Of a stretch of DNA of 54,502 nt, positions 8,268-17,521 are shown piece after piece. The notes beneath the pieces were generated by a model. It saw only the letters and a list, made by a program, of their open reading frames with translations, was not told where the DNA came from and made no database searches. Origin of the DNA: Methanospirillum sp. (GTDB lineage Archaea > Halobacteriota > Methanomicrobia > Methanomicrobiales > Methanospirillaceae); the NCBI GenBank assembly GCA_012728895.1, contig JAAYEG010000046.1:1-54502 (forward strand), read 5' to 3'. Both the position numbers and the translations under genes were made by a program. Position 1 is the first letter of the stretch, and every line of letters begins with the position of its first letter.

Positions 8268-9083
8268 ATGAACAAACTGGAAGTCTTCGAACAGCACAAC
8301 AAGGTGATCCAGTCGATCTACGGGTCGAGGCTGTTGGTGCAGATCCTGCTCTCGGTCGAGGAGGGGGGGACACCGCTCTCGAAGCTCCGCGAGATCACCG
8401 GGAGCACCTCACAGGCTCTTATTCCGAAGATCCGGAAGCTCGAGAACCTTGCCCTTGTCGAATCAAGGGGCGCCGGATACGGGCCGACCATCTTCGGGAG
8501 CCTCGTCGCGAGGAAGATCGGAGATTTCTCGCTGACGATGGGCACGCTCTCGACCCACCTCAAGTTCTGGGGAGATCACGACATCTCCACGATCCCCGAG
8601 CCGTTCCTCGATCGCATCGGGAGTCTCTTGAACGCCGAGATCGTGTACGATACCGGCACCGATATCATGCATGTGTATCACTCCTATCTTCAGCTGATCA
8701 GCGAGGCTGAGGAGATACTCGGCGTGTCGGCGGTCATGAGCCCCGGGCTCGCCCAGGGCCTCGGCGAGCGGGTGATCAGCGGGATCCCCGTGGAACTGCT
8801 CGTCAACTCGTCGACCCTCTCTCTCCTCGAGAAGGAACCGTACAGCACCCAGATGAATGCCCTGGCCAGTTACGACAACTTCCGCGTGTGGTTGACCGAT
8901 CGCCCGATCGGATTCGGTCTGACCGTGACCGACTCCTGCATATCGCTCGGTTTCTACAAGCGGGATGCCCCGATCTACGATAGCTCCACCGATCTCTTCT
9001 CGCGAGACGCGTCCGCCCTCGCCTGGGGGAGGGAGCTCTTCGATTACCTGCGCTCCGAGTCCGTCCAGTTCACCGGCACCTGA
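8268..9083 (+). CDS. FilR1-like transcriptional regulator (wHTH plus methanogenesis-regulator domain)
   Basis: 271 aa. The N-terminal winged HTH (about residues 18-90; SRLLVQILLSVEEGGTPLSK, TGSTSQALIPKIRKLENLAL) is followed by a domain of about 170 residues. That part resembles the middle domain of FilR1 / methanogenesis regulatory proteins (DUF1724), including the stretch around EEILGVSAVMSPGLAQGL and PVELLVNSSTL. FilR1-type proteins regulate methanogenesis or growth-mode genes in methanogens. The position behind the UbiA-type gene and the palindromic array at 8155-8199 suggest autoregulation. The start is the ATG after GGCAGGGGGCCCG. Cytoplasmic; no membrane segment. Confidence 0.82.
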   Translation: MNKLEVFEQHNKVIQSIYGSRLLVQILLSVEEGGTPLSKLREITGSTSQALIPKIRKLENLALVESRGAGYGPTIFGSLVARKIGDFSLTMGTLSTHLKFWGDHDISTIPEPFLDRIGSLLNAEIVYDTGTDIMHVYHSYLQLISEAEEILGVSAVMSPGLAQGLGERVISGIPVELLVNSSTLSLLEKEPYSTQMNALASYDNFRVWLTDRPIGFGLTVTDSCISLGFYKRDAPIYDSSTDLFSRDASALAWGRELFDYLRSESVQFTGT

Positions 9084-10669
9084 GCGTGTTCCTGACCGGA
9101 CCATCCGGTGCGCCGTGCGAGCGGAGTCGTGCGATTACCCCCGTTCGTACAGCGCTCCGAAGGACGACCAGTCCGGGCAGGATGAGGGATATTGATCCAC
9201 CGGATAGCGGCGACCGGGACTCTTCCTCCAGGATCGCTCTCGCCCGCCCATAGGAAGTAACGATTTCCCGGTAGTCCACATACCTTCAGTATCTCCGCGG
9301 ATCGACCCGGTGGATCGGAGCAACGAGAGCTCGGTGGAAAAAATCTCCCGCGTCCCTGGATCTCCGCTTCGACCCCCGGTGTTCTCGCTCCCTGGAGCCG
9401 GTCGTATACCTAATTATCTGATAGCCCTTCGTGGAACGCGGTATCGATGATAAGCTTCGGATATTTCCGAGAGGCATCGTTTCCTCCTGGTCTCCCCTTT
9501 CATCGCGGTGAACGTCGCAGTCCTGGACCCTCGGTCCGCTGACGGCAGTATCCCCCGGCAGGACCTCCCCTCCGTGCCGGCTGAACTTCGGGGCGTTCTT
9601 TCGGACGACCCGTGTCGTCTACACCCGTCCCATCCGATTTGACGCCTCCAGGATTGCCCTGATTACAGCTGCCCGGATCCCCCGGTCCCCCACGAGATGA
9701 CCGATGGAACGCCCGGTAGTCCCGGTATTCGAGCGCCGAATGCCCCGGACCAGGTCGCGCTATTCTCGCCGTCCGGTCATGATCCCGGGGACCCCACACG
9801 AGCCTGTTTCCTCCGCCCCTGCCGCCGCGGGGTGCGGTACGGGCCACTCCGGGGAGTGTACACGATCGTGAAGTCCGAAGAACCGGGATAGAGGCAGGGC
9901 AACAACCGCTCGGTCGGGCATAGAATGGCAGTCAACCTCGCGGTCGAGTTCCGGCATGATTCGGGGGGCCCGAATGCGAACCGGGCGGTTCGTCCTTCCC
10001 GGTTAACACGCCCCGGAGCAACGAATCGATGGGTGCACTCACCAGAACTAACTCGATCCACGCATTCTGTATGGAGACCCGAGGTCTCAGATCTGTATTC
10101 ATGGAACTGCGGTTAGTAGAGATTAAAATACTCCAGAGGATCCCAGCGGTTCATGCGTGCCAGAATGAAACAACCTGCAACATGGGATGAGCTTGACGAT
10201 CGCATGCATTCTTCTCAGGCGTCGAAGCGATAGTCGTCGATACGTGTAAACGGAATCGTCACCTCGATCGAGCTTTCGTCGATGCGCGGATGGAGACGGG
10301 GCTTAAAAAATGATCCTATCGTTCCCCTCATTGAGGCGAGCGCGGGAGCCTCGCTCCTCGGGTTAATGCCGGCGTGCCATCCCGCGGAGAGACGGCCAGG
10401 AGCGTGACCGTAGCCCCCCGCGCGTGAATGCCATAGACGAAAAGGGGCATCGGATTCGAGGGGAGATACCAGGATATCCTGCCGAATCATCCATCTCCGC
10501 TCGGGTGCGGTGTTCCCGGCACGGCTTCAAGGGCCTTATTTGGACGCGAGGTGCCCCCGGGATCTGTGAGGAGGAGAATGAGGGGTCGTAACGAACGATC
10601 GAATCGAGGAGATGGTCCGGCGCGCATCCGGGAAACAGGAGGGGATACGAGAGGGAAAAATGAGATGAC
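9084..10669. other. 1.6 kb without convincing genes
   Basis: No long frame here has protein-like composition. Two weak items: a 26-codon frame at 10153-10233 (+) preceded by TATA-like GATTAAAATA at 10121-10130, and on the minus strand a short tail ending at 10215 (IEVTIPFTRIDDYRFDA) that reads like the C-terminus of a lost gene. An imperfect inverted repeat around 10331-10360 could be a hairpin. The rest is GC-rich, unstructured sequence. Confidence 0.45.
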
Positions 10670-12166
10670 CTATGCGATGAGCCCGGCAAGCACGTAGTAA
10701 TTACTCACGGCGTCAGCACCGAATGCGTCCGAAGACTGGAGCCCCGCAAAGAGATTCATCGCCTGGATCGCCTCGTTTTTAAAGCCTGTCTCGTCACCCA
10801 TTGACCGGGCAAGGTATGCAAGCGACACCCGGTGCCACCCGGTGGCGTACGTCGAGAACTCGCCCATGTAACTGGCCTTCTTATTGAGCACCGGGACGAT
10901 CCCGGCAGTGTACGCCGTGCCGTCTCCGAACTCGGTGCCGGCGAACGAGGCCGATTGGAGCGTGGTCGTCGCCCTGTTGAAGAGAACCTGCGAGTTACTG
11001 AAGATGATCGAGGAAGCCTCGAGCGATCCCACGGCCTTTCGGTAGTCCCCGTCGTTCATCTGCACACGGCCCATGCTGTAGACGTTCGCGCCATCGTACA
11101 TCGTGACCGCGGCATCGGCGAGATCGATATATGCGGTCGATATCGTTCTTATCAGGGCTAGGTTAGCCGTATTCGGCGGATCGTTCACCGCCCCGGCCCA
11201 GTTCAGGGCATTCGTGTACTCGATTCGTGCCTGCTCCAGGTCCTTTCGAATCAGCACCGGGTCGCTCGCACCCCAGGCGCGGCTCCATGCGACAGAACCG
11301 GCATCGTAGAACTCCCTGGCCTGAGCATAGGTCGCGCCGCTGGGCGGGATGACAGCGATGGTCGAGATGATCGATGGCTCCGCCGGTGTGGTCGTCACAG
11401 GGACGGTCGTCGCCGTGCTGGTCGGCGGTGTATCTCCGAGATACCTGGAAAGGGCACTGTACCAGTTCTTGGCGATCTTCTTCTCACCGCTCTCGTTCGG
11501 ATGGACGAAATCGGGGGCCTGGTTGTCCTCCTTCCCGTTGTAGCCGTAGTAGTGGTCGACCACGATCACCGGCGACCCCGCTCTCGAGGTCCGGTCCGCG
11601 ATCCGCAGGATCTCCTGGTTCAGGTCGATCAGGGACTGCCGGTAGTAACTGGTCGGGGGGAGAGTCCCGATGAAGACGGTCACCGCCGGGTTCTTCTGCC
11701 GGAGCACCGTGATTATCTTTTCGATGTTGGTGGATGACTCGTTGGTGGGTACGCCGCGCAGCACGTCGTTCATACCGATCAGGAGCAGCACCACGTCGTA
11801 GTCGTAGCCCCTGATCCACGTTGCGAGAGAGCCCGGTTCCCAGCGGTCGTCCTCGACGCCGTGCAGGATCTCGTCGCTGGAGTATCCACCGTGTCCCTCG
11901 TTGTCCTGGTCGAAACTGAATCTCGTAAAGTTCGGCATTCTCCAAGAGCCGACGAAGTCGACATCGTACCCGTTCTCGGCCAGGTCGTTCCAGAGCCAGT
12001 AGCGGTAAGTCGGATGCTTGGCTTCCTCGGCAGTCGAGACCCCTCCCTTCGTGATGGAGTCCCCGAGAGGCATGACCTTGACGGTTCCTGAAACGGCCAT
12101 CACTCCAAGGGCAGAGAAGGTCAGGAGTACGATGCAGCACAGGATTCCCAGATGCTCTTTTCTCAT
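10670..12166 (-). CDS. Secreted SGNH/GDSL-family esterase with C-terminal helical domain
   Basis: 498 aa from ATG 12166, which follows a GGGGAG ribosome-binding site; the frame stays open further upstream. The N-terminus is a signal peptide (MRKEHLGILCCIVLLTFSAL). The catalytic SGNH blocks are in order: GDSITKG (nucleophile Ser), a Gly block at GHGGYSSDEI, GMND (Asn block) and DFVHPNESG (Asp/His pair). A Thr/Pro-rich linker (TSTATTVPVTTTP) leads to a second, helical domain of about 230 residues of unknown function. The protein probably works outside the cell on acyl esters, perhaps acetylated glycans. The minus-strand element GCTTAAAACTG near 12230 may be its TATA box. Confidence 0.85.
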   Translation of the reverse strand: MRKEHLGILCCIVLLTFSALGVMAVSGTVKVMPLGDSITKGGVSTAEEAKHPTYRYWLWNDLAENGYDVDFVGSWRMPNFTRFSFDQDNEGHGGYSSDEILHGVEDDRWEPGSLATWIRGYDYDVVLLLIGMNDVLRGVPTNESSTNIEKIITVLRQKNPAVTVFIGTLPPTSYYRQSLIDLNQEILRIADRTSRAGSPVIVVDHYYGYNGKEDNQAPDFVHPNESGEKKIAKNWYSALSRYLGDTPPTSTATTVPVTTTPAEPSIISTIAVIPPSGATYAQAREFYDAGSVAWSRAWGASDPVLIRKDLEQARIEYTNALNWAGAVNDPPNTANLALIRTISTAYIDLADAAVTMYDGANVYSMGRVQMNDGDYRKAVGSLEASSIIFSNSQVLFNRATTTLQSASFAGTEFGDGTAYTAGIVPVLNKKASYMGEFSTYATGWHRVSLAYLARSMGDETGFKNEAIQAMNLFAGLQSSDAFGADAVSNYYVLAGLIA

Positions 12167-13436
12167 ACAACTCCCCGCAGGATCATGAAGATCAGTGGTA
12201 TGTACAGATTTTGTGTGGGCAGTTTTAAGCATACCGGACAGGGGCAACGACAGGCCGACGCATTATCGTCTATCTCAGTGACAGGAATGCTAACGCCGGT
12301 CCATTTCACACCCGCCTGATCGTTTTAACATACAGACGGCGACGTCCTATTTCCTGGTCCCGGTCGATCGTCACAGACCCGTGATACGGACCCGGTCTGG
12401 TTGAGAGAGGATAGGTGTCGTATCCGGCCTGCCCCCCGCCCGGGAAGGATAGAAATCGGGCTGCGGGGCGACCGGCTCCAGGATCGCCCTGCCGATTCGA
12501 TCAACCCCCGGAGGGTTCCGACGACAACCGGACAGAAAGCGCGCGGGGAGGGGGTTTGCAGGTGAACGGGCAGATTCCCGTGCCTCAGACCCGTTTGTTA
12601 ATATGCCCGGTCCTTCATTCGAAGGCAACCACCCTCTCGCGATTCCCGGACATCGTCAACGCTGATGCTTCCCTGTTCCTCCGGACGAACCTGCGCCGGG
12701 ATCGTCACGAGGCATAGTCAATGGGGCAAATGCGACCCGAGCCCGGCGGGGTTCGACCATCTTCGGCCACTGCCGGCATCCCGGTGTGGATCGAAGGGTC
12801 AATATCGACGTTATCTTCCGAACCAAATCGATAGGAGGTGCCTTTCTGCGCACTCGATCAGGATCCTGGCCCCCACCGCCGCGTTTTCCGTCGTTAAACT
12901 CGAGATGGCTGTCTATCTCCGCCCGCGAAACAGGAGAGGGGCTCGTCCGTTCCCCGCACCGGCGGCATGGACCCAGACGAAGTACAACCCGCTCGCGAAT
13001 TCTCAGGCCCCTGAGCCCGTTACGCCAGGAGGCCTGTCGCCGATCCGCGGAAGGGTGCCTGAATCCAGAAGGGGGATACCTGCAGTCTTCGCTGGCTCCG
13101 GAAAGCGGCGGCGGGTGAGAACGGGTCCCCTCAGCCGTCCCCCGGAACGTTGTATGCCCTTCAGACGGGGAATCGCCCCCGGGGACAGCGGGCCTCCGGT
13201 GGAAAGATGTGGCGTCCTGCCGGAATATATTACGGGTTCGGGATCGGATCCTGACGGCGGTTCACGTCGGTCTGATAGCCAGGTCTCCGTGACCCGCGCG
13301 GTTCGTTTTTTTCGACTCGAATTCTCTCTCGGAGGTAATTGCTCCGGCAGGGTGACCGCGCCCTCTATCCGCCGCGCGCTCCACACCCAGGCACGATACG
13401 TCAGTTTGAATGGCATTGCGCTCCATTCATGTATGG
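12167..13436. other. 1.27 kb without convincing genes
   Basis: Apart from the promoter region of the esterase gene (about 12200-12240), I see no gene, RNA or clear repeat. Frames up to 272 codons exist (12665-13483, +), but their Arg/Pro/Ser-rich composition is that of noncoding GC-rich DNA and one runs into the next gene. Confidence 0.45.
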
Positions 13437-14396
13437 ATGCCGAACCTGAACGTGGCGGTCCTGGCGCCCGCCGGGTACTTTAAAGACCTGGGAAAGGCCG
13501 GGACCACGAGCGACATCACGCTCTACAACCTCAAGAAGGGCGAGGTGACGGTCACGTTCCTCGAACCGACACGATATCCCGAACGCCTCGCCTCGCTCTT
13601 CTACGCCGCCTCGCTGGCCGACGCTGCTGTGCTGGTTGTGGATGCGATCACAGCGCAATTCGGCGAGCAGGTCCTGATGCTCGACTGCCTCGGCGTCCAT
13701 GAGGGCTATCTCGTCCTGAGGAATTACATCTCGCCGGACGAGCTCGCGCCCCTGATCCGGGGCACGGTGGTGGACGAATTCGCTCTGAAGGACGACGAAC
13801 CTGTCGCGATCCGCGAGGAGCTCCTCGCCAGGTCCGCGGCCCGTGATCCCGGGATCTGCGCTTCTCCGGGCTCGGTTCCGGTCGACCACGCTTTTCCGGT
13901 GAAAGGTATCGGGACGGTGGTCCTCGGGGACGTGCTCCGGGGATCGGTCTCCCGTCACGACACCCTCCGGCTCCTGCCGGGGGGACGCCAGGTGCAACTC
14001 CGGTCGATCAAGCGGCACGACGACGATGCAGAAGCCGCATTCGCCGGAGATCGGGTCGGTCTCGCGCTGAAGGGGATCGATGCGGGCGAGCTCGTGCGCG
14101 GAGACGTACTCACGACCGAGACCGATCTCGTCGCGTCCGCTCACCTCTCGGGCAAGGCTTCCCTCGTCGCCTACTGGCCGGCACCCCTGAAAGAGGGAAT
14201 GGTCCTGCATGTCGGGCACTGGATGCAGTTCCTGCCCGCCCGCGTCCTGAGCATCGGCGCCGAGGGGGACTGGCGCCATCCACAGGTCCGGCTTGAGCTC
14301 GAGCGCCCGCTCGTCTACCCCCCGGACGCGCGTGTACTTCTCTGCTGGCTCGACGGCGGTCGGCTCCGCGTCGTCGGCACGCTCGACCTCGATTGA
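13437..14396 (+). CDS. EF-Tu/SelB-like protein with a degenerate GTPase domain
   Basis: 319 aa from ATG 13437 (MPNLNVAVLAP); an ATG 27 bases upstream is in frame but adds an uncharacteristic leader. The first ~130 residues have the shape of a translational GTPase domain (AAVLVVDAITAQFGEQVLML replaces the usual D-x2-G-x-x-P-Q-T-x-E-H-L region). However, the P-loop GxxxxGK[ST] and the NKxD motif are absent; GYFKDLGKAGTTSD occupies the P-loop position. Residues about 150-235 are an EF-Tu domain II beta barrel (FPVKGIGTVVLGDVLRGSVS). Related proteins in methanogens are annotated as EF-Tu domain 2 proteins, without known function. It converges on pdxT with only 6 nt between the stop codons. Confidence 0.75.
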   Translation: MPNLNVAVLAPAGYFKDLGKAGTTSDITLYNLKKGEVTVTFLEPTRYPERLASLFYAASLADAAVLVVDAITAQFGEQVLMLDCLGVHEGYLVLRNYISPDELAPLIRGTVVDEFALKDDEPVAIREELLARSAARDPGICASPGSVPVDHAFPVKGIGTVVLGDVLRGSVSRHDTLRLLPGGRQVQLRSIKRHDDDAEAAFAGDRVGLALKGIDAGELVRGDVLTTETDLVASAHLSGKASLVAYWPAPLKEGMVLHVGHWMQFLPARVLSIGAEGDWRHPQVRLELERPLVYPPDARVLLCWLDGGRLRVVGTLDLD

Positions 14397-14402
14397 GAGG
14401 CG

Positions 14403-14993
14403 TCAGAGGCCGTCAAGAAAGAGGTGGTGGAGCCGGAGGTCGGTCCCGAGCTCGGGGTGGAACGAGAGGGCGAGGTGCGGCTCCTTTCGGACGACGACGG
14501 TACCCGGTTCGAGCACCGCCAGTCCCCTCGCACCAGGTCCGATCCGGGATGCGACGGGGGGCCTGATGAAGACAGCGTGGAAAGGATGGGATAAACCGTT
14601 CACGGGAAGGTCGCACTCGAAGGACTCTCGCTGTCTCCCGAAGGCGTTCCGCTCGATGGTCATCTCGATCAGGCCGAGCGGGTCGACGCGGGGGTCGTGC
14701 ACCTCGCTGGCCGCCAGCACCATCCCGGCACAGGTCGCGAAGATGCCCCCCCCGAACTCGAGGAGCGGGCGACGCATCCGGTTCTTATCGATGAGGCGGG
14801 AGATGGCGGTCGATTCGCCTCCGGGGACGGCAAGACCTTCGAGCCCGGCCAGGTCTTCGGCTCGTCGCACCGCGACGACCGGGGCGTGGTGCTCCGAGCG
14901 GGCGTCGAGGGCCGCTTCGAAAGCGGTCACGTGCTCGGAGACGTCGCCCTGGAGCGCGAGGACCCCGATCCGGAGATCGCCATCACCGCCCAC
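14403..14993 (-). CDS. pdxT: Pyridoxal 5'-phosphate synthase glutaminase subunit
   Basis: 196 aa class-I-like glutamine amidotransferase. It releases ammonia from glutamine and channels it to PdxS for PLP synthesis. Visible motifs are [25 protein letters not shown], the nucleophile Cys88 in FATCAGM, and the His/Glu of the triad in SFHPELGTD. The only reasonable start in frame is GTG 14993, which lies inside the last codons of pdxS (11 nt overlap), so the two are translationally coupled. This is the last gene of the chain starting with purA. Confidence 0.93.
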   Translation of the reverse strand: MGGDGDLRIGVLALQGDVSEHVTAFEAALDARSEHHAPVVAVRRAEDLAGLEGLAVPGGESTAISRLIDKNRMRRPLLEFGGGIFATCAGMVLAASEVHDPRVDPLGLIEMTIERNAFGRQRESFECDLPVNGLSHPFHAVFIRPPVASRIGPGARGLAVLEPGTVVVRKEPHLALSFHPELGTDLRLHHLFLDGL

Positions 14994-15879
14994 GGAAACG
15001 GAGCACCTCGCTCTCCGGGATAGCGTGGATGTCGAGGCCGCGCATCGCCTCTCCGAGCCCCTTCGAGATCTCCGCGATCCGGGCGGGATCGTCACGGTGG
15101 TCGACCGACTCGACGATCGCCCGAGCCATCCTCTCGGGATGCTCCGAGAGGAAGATGCCAGAGCCGACGAAGACGCCGTCGGCACCCAGGTGCATCATCA
15201 GGGCGGCGTCTGCCGGAGTCGCGATCCCGCCGGCCGAGAAGTTGACGACCGGGAGACGACCGAGTTCCGCGCACTCCTCGACCAGGTGCGCAGGTGCTTC
15301 GATGACCCGGGCGCGCTCGACCCGCTCCTGCCTGCTCATTCCCTGGAGCTGCCGGATCTCGCCCATGATCGCGCGCATGTGCCGGACGGCCTCGACAACG
15401 TTGCCGGTGCCCGCCTCCCCCTTCGTCCTGACCATCGCGGCGCCCTCGTCGATCCTGCGGAGCGCCTCTCCAAGGTTCCGCGCCCCGCAGACGAACGGAA
15501 CCGTGAAAGCAGTCTTGTCGATGTGGTATTCCTCGTCGGCAGGAGTGAGCACCTCGGACTCGTCGATCATGTCCACCCCGAGGGACTCGAGGATCTGCGC
15601 CTCCACCGTGTGCCCGATCCTGACCTTGCCCATCACGGGGATCGAGACGGCCTCGATGATCTCCGCCACCTTGAGGGGGTCGGCCATCCTCGCGACTCCA
15701 CCGGCCTTCCGTATCTCGGCGGGGACCCGTTCGAGGGCCATGACGGCCACCGCCCCGGCCTGTTCCGCGATCCGGGCCTGCTCGGCGTTGACCACGTCCA
15801 TGATCACGCCCCCCTTCTGCATCGAGGCAAACCCGCGCTTGACGAGATCGGTCCCGAACCTCAACTCCTCGAGCTTCAT
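14983..15879 (-). CDS. pdxS: Pyridoxal 5'-phosphate synthase lyase subunit
   Basis: 298 aa. PdxS condenses ribose 5-phosphate, glyceraldehyde 3-phosphate and ammonia to PLP and forms a dodecamer with PdxT. The family signature is strong: [20 protein letters not shown] at the start, [16 protein letters not shown] with a catalytic Lys, [10 protein letters not shown] and [16 protein letters not shown]. The start at ATG 15879 is fixed by a 4 nt ATGA overlap with the cbiB stop. The frame is open further upstream, but that part is the shadow of cbiB. Confidence 0.96.
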   Translation of the reverse strand: MKLEELRFGTDLVKRGFASMQKGGVIMDVVNAEQARIAEQAGAVAVMALERVPAEIRKAGGVARMADPLKVAEIIEAVSIPVMGKVRIGHTVEAQILESLGVDMIDESEVLTPADEEYHIDKTAFTVPFVCGARNLGEALRRIDEGAAMVRTKGEAGTGNVVEAVRHMRAIMGEIRQLQGMSRQERVERARVIEAPAHLVEECAELGRLPVVNFSAGGIATPADAALMMHLGADGVFVGSGIFLSEHPERMARAIVESVDHRDDPARIAEISKGLGEAMRGLDIHAIPESEVLRFRGR

Positions 15880-16814
15880 GTGCGGTACATGTTGGCGAAG
15901 ACCGCGCATAAGCATAGTGCACCGCAGGCGAGGAGCGCCGTCCCGATCGTGGCGGCGCGGACGGCCCGGATGATCGCCGCTCCTGCCTCTGCCAGCGGCC
16001 GCTCTGGCGACCCGATCGTATAGACCCCCGGTTTCTCGAAGGCGACGCCGACACCGCCGGCGATGAGGGACATCGGGATTCCCCCGTTGAACCCGGGCCT
16101 CTTTTTCCGGTCCCGCACCAGGCAGGCCCACGCCTCGGGGCCCCGCCCGGCAAGGGAGAAGTAAACGAGCAGCACCGCGCCCGTGATCCGCGCCGGGAGA
16201 TAGGTCAGAAGGTCGTCGGCGCGCGCGGCCACGTGCCCGATCCGCTCCCGTTCGTCCCGGTACCCGAGCATCGCGTCCATCGTGTTCACCGCCCGGTAGC
16301 AGGCGGAGCCCCCGAGTCCGAACGCGGCATAGTAGATCAGCGGCGCGGTGATCGAGTCGACCAGGTTCTCAGCGACAGACTCGTAGGCTGCCGAGAGAAC
16401 CTGCTCGGCGTTGAGGGGCTCGATCTCCCGGGAGACGAGCCGTCCGACAGCCACCTTCCCGGCGGAAAGATCCCGGGCAAGCCCGAGCTCGACCGCCGCC
16501 GCGTGCTCTTCGAGCGCGCGCCACGCGAGGCAGGACTTCAGGAGGAGAGGAGCCCCAACCAGCAGGACGAGCGGGGGCGCCGCGCGCTCGAAGACGAGAA
16601 AAGGGGCGGTGAAGAGCGCGGCAGTCCCGATGAACCCGGCGAGGCCGACGACCCGGTGCCATGCGGGGGGATACCGGGCGGGGTTGCCCCACCGGGCGAT
16701 CAGGCGGCCCAGGAGTGCGACCGGGTGGAGGGGCGTCCGGGGGTCGCCGATCGCCCGGTCGACGACGAGAGCGAGGAGCAGGACCGAACAGGCTATTACT
16801 GCTGGATCAGCCAT
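15876..16814 (-). CDS. cbiB: Adenosylcobinamide-phosphate synthase, membrane protein
   Basis: 312 aa. CbiB (CobD in aerobes) attaches aminopropanol phosphate to adenosylcobyric acid in corrinoid synthesis. Methanogens need corrinoid for Mtr. Several membrane segments are visible ([40 protein letters not shown]). Conserved stretches include [51 protein letters not shown] and [18 protein letters not shown] 16814 lies inside the end of the upstream gene (19 nt overlap), so translation is probably coupled. Why a cobamide gene sits with PLP synthesis is unclear; CobD-type decarboxylases that make aminopropanol phosphate use PLP, which may be the connection. Confidence 0.93.
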   Translation of the reverse strand: MADPAVIACSVLLLALVVDRAIGDPRTPLHPVALLGRLIARWGNPARYPPAWHRVVGLAGFIGTAALFTAPFLVFERAAPPLVLLVGAPLLLKSCLAWRALEEHAAAVELGLARDLSAGKVAVGRLVSREIEPLNAEQVLSAAYESVAENLVDSITAPLIYYAAFGLGGSACYRAVNTMDAMLGYRDERERIGHVAARADDLLTYLPARITGAVLLVYFSLAGRGPEAWACLVRDRKKRPGFNGGIPMSLIAGGVGVAFEKPGVYTIGSPERPLAEAGAAIIRAVRAATIGTALLACGALCLCAVFANMYRT

Positions 16815-17317
16815 CCCACGACGATCCCGGCCAGAAGCAGGAGAAACGCGGCGAAGTTGACCACGTCGAGACGGGTCGCCCACCAGACGAGGTACAGCAC
16901 GATACCGGCAGCGGCGAAGAGGAGCACGGCAGGCGGGGGAGTCGCCCTAGCCTGGGGGAGGACGGGATACCGGGGGCGAGGCGTGGGCTCCTCGGGGGGG
17001 GGCGGAGCCTCCCGTACGACCAGCACCTTCAGCGAGGCCCGAACCGTGCCGTACCCGGTGATCACGGCCAGGTCGAAGCTGCCGGGAAATGCGTCTTCCC
17101 GTATCGGGATGTCGAACGTCATCTCGTCGCGGACGTAGACGTTCTGGTGGTAGAAGTCGGAGACGGGCTCCGCGTTCGGCGAGGAGAGCGTGAGGTGGAT
17201 GGGCGCGCCGTGGTTTATCAGTTTCAGCCGGAGGAGGGAACCCGCCTGGACCTCGACGGGGGCCGACGAGGTCTCGATGCTGTTGATCCCGGACCGGTTG
17301 AGGTGGATGTCAGTCAT
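16796..17317 (-). CDS. Conserved archaeal membrane-anchored protein, DUF7524-like
   Basis: 173 aa. The first ~100 residues form a beta-rich domain (IHLNRSGINSIET, LINHGAPIHLTLSS, VITGYGTVRASLKVLVV). A Pro-rich linker (PPPPEEPTPRPRYP) leads to two hydrophobic helices (AVLLFAAAGIVLYLVWWA and [20 protein letters not shown]). The layout resembles the DUF7524 family of haloarchaea and methanogens, whose function is unknown. Its stop overlaps the cbiB start and its own start lies 7 nt after the small upstream gene, so it is embedded in the operon. Confidence 0.72.
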   Translation of the reverse strand: MTDIHLNRSGINSIETSSAPVEVQAGSLLRLKLINHGAPIHLTLSSPNAEPVSDFYHQNVYVRDEMTFDIPIREDAFPGSFDLAVITGYGTVRASLKVLVVREAPPPPEEPTPRPRYPVLPQARATPPPAVLLFAAAGIVLYLVWWATRLDVVNFAAFLLLLAGIVVGWLIQQ

Positions 17318-17324
17318 GTTCCCC

Positions 17325-17510
17325 TCAAAAAGCGCCCTCCCCGGGGGGCAGGAGGTTCGGAATCCCGTCCTCGATCGGGTAGTCGATCCCGCATGCTCTG
17401 CAGTGCAGCGTCCCCTCGAGGACCTCGACCTCGTCCTCGGTGATCACGGCGAGGTCGAGGTCCCCGTGACAGACCGGGCAGCAGAGGATCTCCTGCAGAT
17501 CGCGCCTCAT
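17325..17510 (-). CDS. Trm112-like zinc-binding protein
   Basis: 61 aa from ATG 17510. The sequence MRRDLQEILCCPVCHGDL, a central beta segment, HCRACGIDYPIEDGIPNLLP is the Trm112 family pattern. CPVC and CRAC provide four zinc ligands. In archaea and eukaryotes Trm112 activates several methyltransferases acting on tRNA, rRNA or release factor. It lies 11 nt after purA and 7 nt before the DUF7524-like gene, on the same strand. Confidence 0.85.
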   Translation of the reverse strand: MRRDLQEILCCPVCHGDLDLAVITEDEVEVLEGTLHCRACGIDYPIEDGIPNLLPPGEGAF

Positions 17511-17521
17511 CCCGGGCCACC

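Noticed and set aside
12665-13483. 272-codon plus-strand frame before the EF-Tu-like gene
   Set aside because: It runs into the start of the real gene in another frame and has noncoding Arg/Pro/Ser-rich composition.
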